This document shows, in pieces, positions 1 through 11,238 of a DNA stretch of 64,000 nt (position 1 is the first letter of the stretch; every line of letters starts with the position of its first letter). The notes below the pieces were generated by a model, which saw nothing but the letters and a program-made list of their open reading frames with translations, did no database searches and was not told where the DNA came from. The DNA comes from Agapetus fuscipes (taxonomy: Eukaryota > Arthropoda > Insecta > Trichoptera > Glossosomatidae), in contig OX637340.1 of the NCBI GenBank assembly GCA_951799405.1, forward strand, positions 1,488,001 through 1,552,000, read 5' to 3'. Position numbers and translations under genes: made by a program.

Positions 1-1035
1 TTATCGGGGATTGAAAAGTCCATTTAGTTTTGCAATCTAAACTGATGTTTTTTACAAATTTAATACACAGTTTTTACTAAAACATCACATATTCTATTTA
101 TAAACCGCATCGCCCGTTTTTTGTTGATTTGAAAGTGTTGATTTTGTTGATTGGCATAACCAATATCTTTGCACCTTTCATTGTGGATTATAATCCCGTT
201 GTTTTTTGGTACAAGATGAAAAATATATTTGTTCAAATAATTATATATTCAATTTTGTAACAAAAAGTGAAGCTTACGTTAGCATGCTAATGGTCAGATT
301 CAAATAATATACAATCATCATGTACTTATTTGGTATTATGACACTAGCCCCCCGAAATATGTAAAAATCCATTTATTTATCATACGAAACATATAAAACA
401 GTGCCAATAAACGAATATTTGTTAAAAAAATGTCAACCGCATCTTCTAAAATCTAAAGGCAGCGCCTTGTTGTGCCAGCCATTTGTCCCTGTCTGTTGCC
501 ATCCTCTTGAGATGCGAATAGGAAGAGACGTCCATGAGCCGCTTCACATTCTTGGAAGTACGCAATTCTTGGGCGATTTCTTGTTAGTCTTTACAAAAAA
601 TTCCCTTCGAAGATGTTATTAAGAAAGGTGTTTTGTGTAATCGAGTGCCCTAAGAAAATGTAGAAGAATGAAAAATAATGTGGTTAAAAAAATATAAACT
701 GTATTTAGTAGGTTTGTTTATTTTCAAACATGAAACATGAATACCCCAACCATTTTACATGATGCTCCTGGTTCTATCAGCTCTGTACACAAGACCACCA
801 AACTACCAGCAACTGAGTTATGTAACACGAGAGTAAATTGCACATCTCGTCCAAGTTGTTTGCGGGTCGCGGCTCTGAGAGGCTGAGGCGGCTCCCTCGC
901 TATCCGAGGCGTCGCGAACTTAAGTCTCACGACAGACTTGACGCCCTCGACTATGCCTCGTGAACATTGATTCTATCATTTAAATTTCTGCAGCAACTGA
1001 ACTGAGAAAGTGGATTTAATAATAGGATGACAAAA
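1..1035. other. No gene seen; AT-rich sequence
   Basis: Short open frames on both strands have no recognisable domains. A somewhat more GC-rich patch lies around 840-955. I see no repeat family member in this stretch. Confidence 0.5.
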
Positions 1036-1039
1036 CAAA

Positions 1040-1295
1040 GACAGAGTATGTATACAGAGGATGTGCGAAAGGAAAAAGAGGTAAAGGATAACGAGAATAA
1101 GTATGGAGCGATCAGATTGAGAAGATTGTGAAAAAAGGGGTTTTACAAAATGAGCGTAAAAGAAGAAAATGCATGAAAAAGGTGATGGATATGAATGAAT
1201 TGAAAGAGGTATGTAAGGATAAGAAGAAATGGAGGCAGCTCTACAGAGGCTCTGGTCACCCCTAGCAGAATGGTGACAGAGTGCCAGTAGCAGTT
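1040..1295 (+). mobile_element. nLTR-1 LINE 3' end, 5'-truncated
   Basis: Broken coding sequence for the basic C-terminus of a non-LTR retrotransposon ORF. It matches the better copy at 14209-14723 on the other strand: a 'kkwrql' type end followed by GSGHP-like codons, then a short CAGTAGCAGTTACA tail. Frameshifts make it non-coding. The 5' boundary is approximate. Confidence 0.7.
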
Positions 1296-1427
1296 ACATG
1301 ACAAAAATCCTCTCGTTCAATAAAAGTTAGAATTCAAAAGGCCTCATCGATAAAAAGTTTTGATCCAAAGAATCAATGTACAACTGATTATAATAGTAGC
1401 TGAATATAATTGACTTATTCATGGGAA

Positions 1428-1545
1428 ACTCCGTCTTCAAGTGAAGAGGCTAGCGTAAGACCAGCCCCTTTACTCGTAAAAATAAATAGCTTTCACTCGC
1501 CACATGCGATCTCTTTGTCGATAACGCGTTTTAATAGCGTAACAT
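1428..1545 (+). repeat. SINE-A, 3' part only
   Basis: Matches the body and 3' end of the full copy at 3418-3756, including the TAAAAATAAATAG stretch and the CCACATGCGA block. The tRNA head is missing. Confidence 0.65.
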
Positions 1546-2233
1546 ACAAATGGAAATTAGCTAAATTATGGCTCATTTAAAAAAAGGCAACCCAACTATG
1601 CTGCACATACAACCTCTTACTGCATTATCTCAAAGGCATCGGCCTTACGCAAACTTTTTCGATTGAAGTTAAGGTTCCATTCATGAAAGCCTGAGATAAG
1701 CGCCATTTTCATCATCGCTTCTGATATCGAACGGAAGGCATTTCTATCAACCATCTGAGCTATTGACCGGACAACGCTTGTGAACCTTTTGAAGAAAAAT
1801 ATACTTACGAGTATTTTTTTCTTTTGCAAGATTTTTCCCGTAGGATCGTTAAATTTTTCTTTGTATTTAGAGCTCAGGAGAATTGAGGAAAACAAATTGT
1901 TAACGTTATTTACATGTTTGCTTGGGAAATAAAATCATTTCTCCTCTTTCAGCTTTTGTGTAAGCGCTTCGAGACTTGCAAGGATCTTAAAAATACAAAA
2001 GAATAGATACAAGCAATTATTTGTTTAGTTGCATCTCTCAACTGTTAGCTCTGATACAGGATCTAAGCCCTTTGGGAGGAATTACAAAAGCCAGTTTTGC
2101 TTCTTCGTTGACCTGAAATCAGTGCCACAAGTATACTGTTTTGTAAATATGCAATATAAATATTTAGATAGGTATAGGTATTAGTTATAGCTGATAGGAA
2201 TTCTTTAAAATATTAGTAGGTAGGATTAATGAT
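1546..2233. other. No gene seen
   Basis: AT-rich sequence without recognisable repeat or coding homology. A minus-strand open frame of 92 codons at 1617-1895 has no motif I know. Confidence 0.45.
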
Positions 2234-2550
2234 TGTTGAGTACATAAAAAACTCACTTGATTATCATGATTGTCTTGTGTAGATTGTAGATTGTCATGTG
2301 CTTCGAGAAGCTTCGGGCAAAATTCACCTCTAGAAGCTTCTATCGCTGGGGTATATAAGGCGCAAACCGCTTGCAGGAGGAGAGTTCTCTTGCGACCTTA
2401 TATCTGTGCAGTCTACAACAGCATAAGTGAACACAAACCATCTGTGAAATAAATGTAAAAGTGTAAAAAATAAATTTGACTTTAAAATAAATATCCTAAA
2501 AGAAGACCAGTGTTTGATTTGGAAACTGTTAGAACCCTAAAAACATAACA
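2234..2550 (+). mobile_element. LTR-H family LTR-like sequence
   Basis: Starts TGTTGAG and ends CATAACA. It resembles the 391 bp LTR at 20830-21220 in its TATA box followed by AAGGCG and GC-rich leader, the AATAAA-rich 3' part, and the GAAGACCA and AACCCTAAAA blocks near the end. Flanks (TGAT and ATAC) are not a matching duplication, so it may be a recombinant or eroded solo LTR. Boundaries are approximate. Confidence 0.55.
2301..2358 (+). promoter_or_regulatory. Heat-shock-element-like sites plus TATA box
   Basis: TTCgaGAAgcTTC at 2302-2314 is a perfect three-unit heat shock element by consensus. A second two-unit site GAAgcTTC lies at 2333-2340. TATATAA is at 2352-2358. The arrangement (two sites, then TATA) recurs in the LTR copies at 20960 and 35904. 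Response to heat is inference. Confidence 0.6.
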
Positions 2551-2834
2551 ATACAGTTTTAGGTTTAACTTAAATCATAGCGTTTTCCGAAGTTATATAA
2601 AAAAATTAATAGCGTCTCTAATAAGCGTTTCAGTTTTCATTTTTTTTTTGTGTTGAAGTGTAAATTTTGTACTTGTGTATTTTAAGCTGGATGCAATGCT
2701 TACATAGGCAACTTCCTTCCTCTTTCCTTCTTGGTTCTCACCCGTTTTCCGGAAGCAAACGGATTTGTGTCTCGGCACATCACCAAGACAAATGCACTTT
2801 GTTTGGACAAAAGAGAAAATTAAGAGTACCCCAA

Positions 2835-2990
2835 CTCAACCGAAAATTGATGGAAACTTAAACGCTCACACAGAGACGCTGCTTAAGTTCTCGTATATAT
2901 TTGTAAAGCTCTATGGCTGAGTTTGAAAGTTGTGTTTTATACTTGGCGTTCAGGGCGTCTTGCATGACAAATGTTGACGCTTAAGTTTTT
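2835..2990. repeat. Short MITE-like repeat (family G), divergent copy
   Basis: Shares the AAACTTAAACGCTCAC and GCTGAGTTTGAAAG-type blocks and the TTTTATACTTGG end with copies near 17.5, 39.7, 47.2, 48.7 and 51.1 kb. Terminal repeats are eroded here. Confidence 0.35.
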
Positions 2991-3227
2991 GTTTGTACAG
3001 TTGATCTTGCGTGTTGCCAGCAGCGACCCGACGCCCAGCTGATTTCCACCCTAACTACTCGCGCCCACCCCTGGCATTAGTTATTGTTTTTGTGCTCAAA
3101 GAAAACCCGCATACATATTGTGACATAAGTAAAGACACTCTGCGATTTAGTTTCACCATTAATTTTGCTAGTTTGCAGAGAACACAAGAATTTCTAACAA
3201 AATCTAACGCTTTTTGTAAGTGGCTAA

Positions 3228-3300
3228 GCCAAACATATAGTAGAACTTCTTGCCGCGTTCCCCCCGAAGAGGTCGCATAAAGCGAGTAGAACCAATTTTC
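3228..3300 (-). repeat. SINE-A 3' fragment, inverted
   Basis: Reverse complement of the SINE-A 3' end: ACTTCTTGCCGCG followed by the GGTCGCAT block. It lies about 120 bp upstream of a full forward copy. Confidence 0.6.
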
Positions 3301-3417
3301 AAACTTTCAAATTTGAGTTACTTTGTATACTAATCTATTTTACTTATTTTTCCAGCTATATAGTACTGGAACAGAAAATTTATTTATCTTGTTTATATAA
3401 TTTTACTCAAAATGAAT

Positions 3418-3756
3418 AGTCCGGTCGATAGCTCAGTTGGTAGAGCGCTTGCATTCCATGCCGTGAGCTCGGGTTCGAATCCCACCGAGCGCGAGGGTGT
3501 CAGAAATGATTTCCCCTTTCGGTGTTTATTTCAAACCCCAAAATAAAAATACCGGCAAGGTTTACTCAGCCTTCACACGAAATGAGTACCAGCTCTCTCG
3601 GGAGCTGGGAAACCCCCACTTCAACTGAAGTGGTTGGCGTAAGGCCGGCCCCCTTACCTGTAAAAATAAATAGGTTCAACTCGCCACATGCGACCCCTTC
3701 GGGATAACGCGGCAAGAAGTTACACTATACGTGTAGCTTAGTTGCGTTGCGTTGCG
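3418..3756 (+). repeat. SINE-A, full-length copy
   Basis: The tRNA-like head has an A box (TAGCTCAGTTGGTAGAG) and a B box (GGGTTCGAATCCC), so it is probably transcribed by RNA polymerase III. A ~260 bp body unrelated to tRNA follows and ends near GTAGCTTAGTTGCGTTGC. The head resembles a real tRNA but runs straight into the SINE body, so I do not call it a tRNA gene. Confidence 0.85.
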
Positions 3757-4258
3757 AATGCCATTTATTTGACTGTGACATATTTGAAATCTTCTTAAAA
3801 AAATATCGGTTTTGAGAAAATAGTATAATTGGGAAATTCTTAGAAATACGGTTAAAAAAAAGGCCGTTTTTGTGTTGTATAGAGCCTAAAACCATTCGAT
3901 AAGTTAATGATACAATTTTGAAAATAAAAGGTTTTATTTGAAAGCGTAGATATTATAAGTGAATTATTACTCCATTATCTTGTCGAAGGATTTGTTGTAA
4001 GTGAATGTATTGAAAATCAGATATTTCATGAACATTGTTGGTTCGGACATAGTTCGAGAATGTTCTATCAGTACTCGTAGGAAGCACTTCATAGAACATC
4101 TTGTGTGGGGAATAGAACTTGAAGAACCAGTATGTACTTGTGTAGATACTAGCGGTAGCTTGGATGGGCGACTGTGGTTCTACCATTGAAGTATGATATA
4201 TTAGACAGGATAATACAAATAAATTGTATTTCCGTTTCATTTTACATTTATATAAATC
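3757..4258. other. No gene seen
   Basis: AT-rich. Overlapping open frames of 95 and 62 codons on opposite strands around 3953-4240 show no recognisable domain. Confidence 0.45.
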
Positions 4259-4692
4259 ATATCGACGGTTAAAAGGTTGTAGGACATAAGCGACAAAAGC
4301 TTAATTGTTTAGAAGAGCAGTTTAAAGTTTGAGATTGCAGAAAAATGGTGTATTTATTTATTATTTTTTATCATATCGTTAAAATCGAAACAGCTCAACA
4401 ATTAAAAAAAAATAAAGGCAATTATTGGCATTCCTATTAATGTGGTTTTACGATGCTTTTCGATTTTTTTATGTCTTAAGCGCCTTTAGGACAAAAAAGG
4501 ACAACATCTTGTCGGTTACACCAAAACCATACTTCGAAAACGCAGTTTGCTTGGGCATAAACAACGAAAAAATCATCGTAGAGCTATGTGAGTTAGCGCA
4601 TTAAAAAGAGCATTTTTTTTAAAGTAGGATAGCATTCATAACTCATTTTTGACCAAAACTTCGCGTACCTACTTCCTTTTAACCGTCGATAT
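4259..4692. mobile_element. 434 bp MITE with terminal inverted repeats
   Basis: The ends are exact inverted repeats of ATATCGACGGTTAAAAGG (4259-4276 and 4675-4692), and similarity fades inward through a GTAGG block. There is no coding capacity. The target duplication is not clear because the ends themselves finish in ATAT. Superfamily unknown. Confidence 0.65.
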
Positions 4693-5008
4693 TCAGTTAG
4701 AAAGAGAACAAAGATGCTATTAGTGTGACTACACTATAAACAGAGAAGCACGAATAAAAAACTTCAATGATGTACCCCGGCACGTTTTTTGTTAAACCTG
4801 TTTATAATCAAATGATTATACTGGAAACGTAAGATTCTTTAAAAAATATAATTAAAAACCAAAATCATAAGTAAAATAAATAATAAATTTATATTAATCA
4901 AACAATGAGAACAAGTTGCTGTTAAGCTAGAAAAAAGATAATAAGAAAATACCATTTTAAGTTTAACCATAAAATTAGTTGAAGTCAAAAATAAATAAAA
5001 CGGTTACG

Positions 5009-5500
5009 GACCGGCCCGTAGCTCAGTGTAACACTGCGGACTCTGAATGGGAAGGTTGTGGGTTCGATTCCCGGCGGAGCACAAAAAATATACCGTTTAT
5101 ATTTTCAAATTTGCTCTTCGCTGGGTTGAAAAATTCATAAACCTTTACCAATGACCGGTCACCAAAGGTCCATCCAGCCTTACAGCAACTGGGTCTTGCT
5201 TGAGACGACGGCGCTTTGTAGCGACGACGATCAAGCTCGTAAAAAGGTCTATAGCGCAATTGGTAGAATGCTTGCATTCCATGCCGAGAGCAAGGGTTTG
5301 ATCTCAAAGGTTTACTCAGCCTTCACAAGAAATGAGAACCAGCCCCCCCGGGAACTGGGAAACCCCCACTTCAACTGAAAGTGGTTGGTGCGAGGCCGGC
5401 CCCCTTACCTGTAAAAATAAATAGGTCCCGAAGCGCCACATGCGACCCCTTCGGGGATAACGCAGGCAAGAAGTTGCACTGTATGTGTAGCTTAGTCGCG
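5009..5500 (+). repeat. SINE-B/SINE-A dimer
   Basis: A SINE-B tRNA head (GTAGCTCAGTGTAACAC, then GGTTCGATTCCCG) and body run to CAAGCTCGTAAAAAG. They are followed directly by a second tRNA-like head (ATAGCGCAATTGGTAGAA) and the SINE-A body. The same fusion order occurs at 51390 and, inverted, at 61351. That argues for a propagated composite SINE rather than chance adjacency. Confidence 0.8.
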
Positions 5501-5850
5501 TTTTTACGTATGATTGTTTCAAATTCTCATTCTCTAAAAAAAGATTTAGAAAATTTGTAGAAAAATTATTATAATCCTTTGATATTGAAATTTTTATCAC
5601 TTTCTTGTCAAGTTTTCCGTCTAACACAGAGGAAAGCTCTGCGGTGACTCTGCTGGAGAAGCGCCCCTTTGTGTTTGCTTTCCAAAGTGCATACACTTTG
5701 ATTCGGAAAATATGCGACGAGCATAAGAAATTATGGGTCATGCATAGGAAGGAGAACATTCGCTTCAAACTTTATTGACTCTCTTTGGGATAATATTTTC
5801 CATGGATTTCTAAAAAGAGTGTTTGCTGCAACTTTTTAAAAGAATTTTTA

Positions 5851-5922
5851 TTCATTATCTTTAAATATGCCATCAATGAACTACTCTCTCTACTAAATAA
5901 AACTAAACTAAATCTCGGTAAT
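5851..5922 (+). repeat. Left ~72 bp direct repeat flanking a LINE copy
   Basis: Nearly identical to 6384-6453 (AAATATGCCATCAATGAACT in both). The pair brackets the inverted nLTR-2 copy at 5938-6382, which suggests an exceptionally long target-site duplication. Confidence 0.75.
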
Positions 5923-5937
5923 AATAATGATGATAAT

Positions 5938-6382
5938 AATCTAAGTTGCAAGGATATATTCATTCAAAGCTCTCAGATGTATGCCCACAAACAAACACGT
6001 GTAGTTCGCGCTTACAAATGATGAATGTGTACTTACAAATAAAATCCAAACCTCAAATGAACATAAGCCCTACAACTTTTGCCGACCTTCCCTGACACAG
6101 GGGTGACATTGGCAAAGTGAACCATTTTTTACAGTATGGGTGGTCAGCCTCATACTAACCTATAAGTCAAGGAATACGAATAATAAATAACATTTAAGTA
6201 TAAAAAAGAACAAAACCTTAAAAATAAATCTATACAAAAAAGTCAATAATTTCCTATACAAAAAATGTAGCAAATTAATAAACCAACATTACTAATCAAC
6301 ATTGCAGATTAGCCGCCATTTCTTCCTGCCCTTGCATACTTCTTTCATTTCATCCAGAGTCATAACCTTTTTCATACACGAT
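5938..6382 (-). mobile_element. nLTR-2 LINE 3' end with ORF tail
   Basis: Read on the minus strand: remnant ORF 3' end (the AAGAAATGGCGGCTAATC region), AT-rich spacer, then the ~250 bp conserved 3' UTR beginning TTGACTTATAGGTTAG, ending in CTTAGATTATTATC. It shows that the abundant 250 bp repeat of this window is the 3' UTR of a non-LTR element. Confidence 0.75.
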
Positions 6383-6383
6383 A

Positions 6384-6453
6384 TTCATAATCCTTAAATA
6401 TGCCATCAATGAACTCCTCTCTCTACTAAATAAACTAAACTAAATCTCGTTAA
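6384..6453 (+). repeat. Right ~70 bp direct repeat flanking a LINE copy
   Basis: Partner of 5851-5922, with a few substitutions and a one-base length difference in the AAATAAAACTAAACT stretch. Confidence 0.75.
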
Positions 6454-6505
6454 AGCAATCAATCTTGAGTAACGGGTTATTCCTTTGGATTTGAGGTTGG
6501 CGGTT

Positions 6506-6800
6506 AAGTCCGGTCGACAGCTCAGTTGGTGGAGTGCTTGTATTCCATGCCGTGAGCTCGGGTTCGAATCCCACCGAGGGTGTCAGAAACGATTTTCCGT
6601 TTCGGTGTTTATTTCAAACCCCAAAATAAAATACCGGTAAGGTTTACTCAGCCTTCACAAGAAATGAGTGCCAGCCCTCTCGGGAGCAGGGAAAAGCCCA
6701 CTTCAACTAAAGTGGTTGGCGTAAGGCTTACCTGTAAAAAAATAGGTTCAACTTGCCATATGCGGCAAGAAGTAACACTATATATATGGCTTAGTTGCAT
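6506..6800 (+). repeat. SINE-A copy
   Basis: The tRNA-like head (CAGCTCAGTTGGTGGAG, GGGTTCGAATCCC) and the SINE-A body are present, with deletions near the 3' end. Confidence 0.8.
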
Positions 6801-6895
6801 TTTTTTTTCGGGTTAACACTTTAGAGTTTTTGATATTTTTCACTGGAATAAGAGCTCCCAGTAATTTCAGTTGTTAAAACACCAAAATCAGATCG

Positions 6896-6930
6896 CTGAT
6901 GAAGCCCATAGAAGACATTGGCGAAACATC
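6896..6930 (+). ncRNA. Degraded hammerhead-like motif
   Basis: Core CTGATGA (6896-6902), a GCC/GGC helix II and CGAAAC (6922-6927) are present. The flanks do not form a convincing helix I. Probably a relic, or an unrelated motif. Confidence 0.3.
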
Positions 6931-7322
6931 TTAAATCTCCAGCAACAGATCTCAGGCACTCGTTTTTTCACCTCTTTTTTGTCTCTTTGAATGTTATTTT
7001 TTTAGGGCACTGCTGAGGATATGTCTTTTTTTTTCTTTCCTTTAAAATATATTTGTCTTTTTATAATTTCTTTACACCGTCCAGGTCAATACCTTCTTAT
7101 TTAACTTCCACTTAAGGCATAAACATCACATTATTTCAAATACAACTGCAGTCCTTATTTTTCCTCGTATGCAATTTTTCCATTCACAATATTTGCTTAC
7201 TTCTTATGCTTTGCTAAGGTTTGCCACAAATATTTTATTTTTCAAGCTCTGATTGTCTATTTGCTGAATATGATCTAGCCTCCTTTGTCTGCTGACGATG
7301 ATAAGACAGCATCAAAGATTTT

Positions 7323-7691
7323 GTTATTTTATTTTTAATAATGTGGACCTCATCAGCAGAACAATTTCAAAAGAAATTCCTGAGGTACCACCTCATGAGG
7401 GTACGTGGAAATTATCCACAATATTTGCATTATGAGGAGCTACTTCGGGAAACAGGTTTCAGAAGCCTGGAAACCAGGCGCAACGGGTTCCTTTTGGTGC
7501 TCTCTCATAAAGTCATCAACGGCTTAATAGACAGTCCCACCCTGTTGGAGAGCTATAGGTTGTATGTGCCAGGCGACTACAGCCGTGGGCGAGGGCCTTA
7601 CTTATTTTATGAACCTGAAAGCCGTACGGATGTCGTCGCACAGCATCCTGTAACTCGGAGTATAAAACTCTTCAATCTAGATATATTCTAG
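7323..7691 (+). pseudogene. Non-LTR retrotransposon C-terminal fragment (jockey/CR1-like)
   Basis: The open frame resembles the region after the reverse transcriptase domain of LINE ORF2 proteins: a 'YEELL' helix, SLETRR, a KVINGLIDSP-type motif (common form K-NG-ID-P), then SRTDVV and a hydrophobic end. Upstream RT and endonuclease are absent, so this is a 5'-truncated dead copy. Clade assignment is tentative. Confidence 0.55.
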
Positions 7692-9830
7692 ATATAATCT
7701 CTAATACAGATATATTCTACTGCAATCTAAATAGATTTAAAATTTTGACCAGAGATTTCCTCCCAGCGTATTGATGGCTGAGAGGGTGTACTATAATTTA
7801 GGAAACCTGTTGAAAAAAAAATCTATTATATATTTGTCCCTGCAGCTACGATTATAAATTTTCATGCACTTGTAAGTTAGTTTAATACTTACTCGTATTT
7901 TCAGTCGTTCTTTTTCTATAGAGTCGGGCAAGGAGTCGTGGCACGTGGTACATATATTACATATAGGTATCTAACCTGTGTATTTATGACAGCCATATTT
8001 CAGCTACGATAAAATTGTTCCCAGCCTGGGAAGAGAAACTAAACGCGGCAGCTTATATGAATGACTCCATATATCTTAGACGCGAAAGTTAGTATATCAC
8101 TTTTACAAGTTTTTATATTATAATACCGAAAGCTACGTATACTGTATACTTCTTTCAAATTTTGAGATGCCTTGGATCAAAAAAAAGGAATGATGTTCAG
8201 TTCAAATGTTCTTAAAAGAAGTCAAGCTTAAAATAACACCCGGCTTTTGAATCTTATTTAATGGAAATAAACGGGCGCACTGGATTTTTATTATCTCTTT
8301 TGTACATAAATAACGAAACGCTATGCGCTGTTTTTAAATATAATAATAATTAAAAACTAAATAATCATATAAATTTGGTTACACGCTTAAAATACATGTT
8401 AAATTTAGCATATTTTAATCCTGGGATTGGCTTAGAGTAATGCTAATTTATCCACTACTAGATTCTTCCTTATTTTAAGGATATCCCTTTTGAGTCCTTT
8501 GCAGGAGGAACAGCACACTACGAATGAAATTTTTCGGTTTTCATGACCTGGTGGTTAATACATTGAACTCTCATGTGTTAGTTAATGTATTTAAATACGA
8601 AAAGTTACAAAAAATGTGCGCGTTCCATATTATGTCCACACAAACAAGACAAGACTTTCTTTGTGTAAACTAAAATAGTTTTGTATTCTATTTGAAAAGG
8701 TGATTTAATTATAAAAAAGGGTGATATTTGTTTACTTGAAATAAAAGCACTGTTTATTATGTATTTTGCTAATGTATCACATGATACTTAAACAAATACT
8801 CTGTATACATTACTCTCTCACAATAATAAGGGAAATAGGATTTGTTTATTTTTTTCGCAGTTTGGGATGTGGGAGTAAGGACCTCTTCGTACACAGAAGT
8901 GAGGCCATGCAAATAGTCGTGCCTAGGACCTCTCAGGGGACACATAAAACTACACAGAGGTGACACTTAGCTTTTATTGTAATGCTTGTTTTTATGTTTG
9001 TATCCGATTCGGGTGCTTTCTTTAGTTTTCCTTTTCATGTGGATGCTTTAAATTCGTTTTTGGATGTGTAAGGTGACTTTGCCGCGTGAAGTCAGGTTAT
9101 TTTGTTTAACTGCTGATTTGAAAAGTGGAATTCATTTTTGTGAGATAGCGCCTTTCAAGAAGATAATTATGAATGCCCTTATCTTAAAGTTTTGGGAAGT
9201 TATACTCACTTTTAAATTATTTTTGCTTATTTTGTAGTGTGTTCTCTTAATTATTTATTGCTAATTTGTTTGTCTTACTACCAACGAGAAAAAACATTTT
9301 AAGTTACGTAATTTATTATCGAAGTCTAACTGGGTCTTTTTCTAATTGTTTTTTTGATACTTTGCAGCAACATTTGTGTCAAGTAGGTATGATTAGATAA
9401 GATGGTTAAATATTGCTGTAAACCAATCTTTGGGTTGAAACAGAAGAAAAACTAGATTGTTCTGGAAGTTTTCATATTTTACACACTTCTTCGTCACAAT
9501 ATTATTACTGTTCAGAACCAGGAATTCATCTCAATGGTATGATTTTAATAGCCCATGATGTCACTGAAGGGTGACAAATCTTGTGTTTGACTATCACAAA
9601 ACGTTACACTGAAGCAAAGGGATCGTTAAAAAATCCCCTCGATTCATCGTCCATAAACGTCAATTACAGAACGCTTACCCCATTGTCACAGTGAACGCCG
9701 GTTGTTCAACCAACACCGCATAGCCACCTACCGAGCGTAGCAGGGCAAAACGATTCCATTTTAACATTAGCGTAGGCAAGTTTTAACTCGATGCCCTTTC
9801 TAATCTAAATCTTTTTTTTCTTTGTTTTTT
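7692..9830. other. No gene or recognised repeat over ~2.1 kb
   Basis: AT-rich with scattered short open frames only. No tRNA box, terminal repeat or coding motif was recognised. Confidence 0.5.
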
Positions 9831-9837
9831 TTTAAAT

Positions 9838-10042
9838 AGATTTGTGGAAAGGAATGCAATCCACCAACCTAATTTGCCTGGCCAATTGTCTTCATGCGAA
9901 AGCAGAAGCTTGTGTGCATGCAACGGCATCTGTTGAACCAGGGTCGAAGTTATGGTCAAGTGGTCTTGACGCAAGATTTGAACCAACGTTATCCGGTTCC
10001 AAATACGCCAGTCAAACATGCGCCTCTACTCCTCGGCCATAA
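9838..10042 (-). repeat. SINE-L copy, inverted
   Basis: Minus strand starts CGGTGTTATGGCCGAGGAG, a Leu/Ser-type tRNA 5' part, with a B-box-like GGTTCAAATC. The body ends TGGATTGCATTCCTTTCC. Same family as 23712, 42450 and 57828. Confidence 0.7.
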
Positions 10043-10045
10043 CAC

Positions 10046-10212
10046 CGATCTAAGTTGCAACGATATATATCATTTGATATTCATATTAAATGTATTACCA
10101 CAAGCAGGCACGTTAAAGTTCGCGCTAACACATGCCACATGTGGACCTACAATATAAAATCCAATCTCAAATTAACATAATACCTGCAACTATTGCCGAA
10201 CTTGCCTTTAGT
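10046..10212 (-). repeat. nLTR-2 3' UTR, partial
   Basis: Contains the CTAAGTTGCAACGATAT tail end and the TGCAACTATTGCCGA block. It is truncated before the conserved GGTGGTCAGCC part. Confidence 0.65.
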
Positions 10213-10439
10213 TAGACAAAATAAACCTAAATAAACTTAGTACTTCGAATGGAAAAACTGACTCTACAAAGGATAAGAAATTAAAACCTTTGTATGAATA
10301 AGGGGAAAGTTATGCTTCTCGCAAAAAAACTCTTCATACGCATACTTCAATGCATCCACCCCGCCAATCACAACGAAGATGCATGACAGAAATAGAAAGA
10401 TCCCCAGCAGCCAGCCAGTTTTCAAAAGCAAACGGAGAA

Positions 10440-10590
10440 TAAAGGTGCTCCGTCGCTTCGAGCCTTGAAAATGTTCCCCGCTCGAGGGAATGAAACGTTG
10501 GCAGACAAAATTACTGCAAGTAGAACATGGTCTAACCCGAGAAAAAACTATATCAGCTCTTCATACCGTTGATATTTTCTGGCTTCTATT
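10440..10590 (+). repeat. HHR-type repeat, uninterrupted copy
   Basis: Nearly identical to two blocks at 40126-40200 and 40517-40545 that are separated there by an nLTR-2 insertion, so this copy is the empty site. A hairpin GTTCCC/GGGAAT followed by GAAAC at 10492-10496 resembles a hammerhead 3' half. The 5' core is TTGAAAA, two changes from CTGANGA. Confidence 0.55.
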
Positions 10591-10814
10591 CTTCTTCTAC
10601 TATAATATGAATGTTATGATGAGGTTAACACATAATTTGCATATCCCGTTTATTTGACGAAGTCATACATCATTAATTTCTTCCATGTTTGATACTTAAA
10701 TAACGGGAATATCACAATTTTAACGTTACTGCATTGCATCAGTTGAACTTTGCTTCCATTGACCTCTATAGCTATTTTATTGATAGTTAATTTGCGGTCC
10801 GACTATTACACGTT

Positions 10815-10868
10815 ACCTCCCCCCCCCCCCCCTACCCATCAGTAAGCACACATACACACACACACAAA

Positions 10869-10928
<60 letters not shown>

Positions 10929-11067
10929 AACACACACACGAACACACACACACAAACAAACAAACACACACACGAACACGCACACACACACACACACACA
11001 TACACAAACAAACACACACACACACACACATATACACAAACAAACACACACACAAACACACACACAC

Positions 11068-11101
<34 letters not shown>

Positions 11102-11238
11102 AACACACACACGAACACACACACACAAACAAACAAACACACACACGAACACGCACACACACACACACACATATACACAAACAAACACACACACACACAC
11201 ACATATACACAAACAAACACACACACACACACGCGTGC
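10815..11238. repeat. C-tract plus long (CA)n / (CACAAA) microsatellite
   Basis: A run of C at about 10818-10832 is followed by ~390 bp of CA repeats broken by CAAA, CGAA and TATA variants. The pattern of interruptions occurs twice (about 10920-11055 and 11095-11230), showing a block duplication. Cysteine/valine-rich open frames here are artefacts. Confidence 0.95.

Noticed and set aside
3418..3492. tRNA gene (good A and B boxes)
   Set aside because: The tRNA-like part runs directly into a SINE body that recurs at many sites, so it is a SINE head. The same applies to the heads at 5009, 6506, 25893, 51390 and 56424.
6896..6930. Active hammerhead ribozyme
   Set aside because: CTGATGA and CGAAAC are present, but the flanks do not pair as helix I. 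Kept only as a low-confidence relic.
7281..7310. Hammerhead core GCTGACGATGATAAGAC
   Set aside because: Matches CTGANGA but has no following GAAA or helix II.
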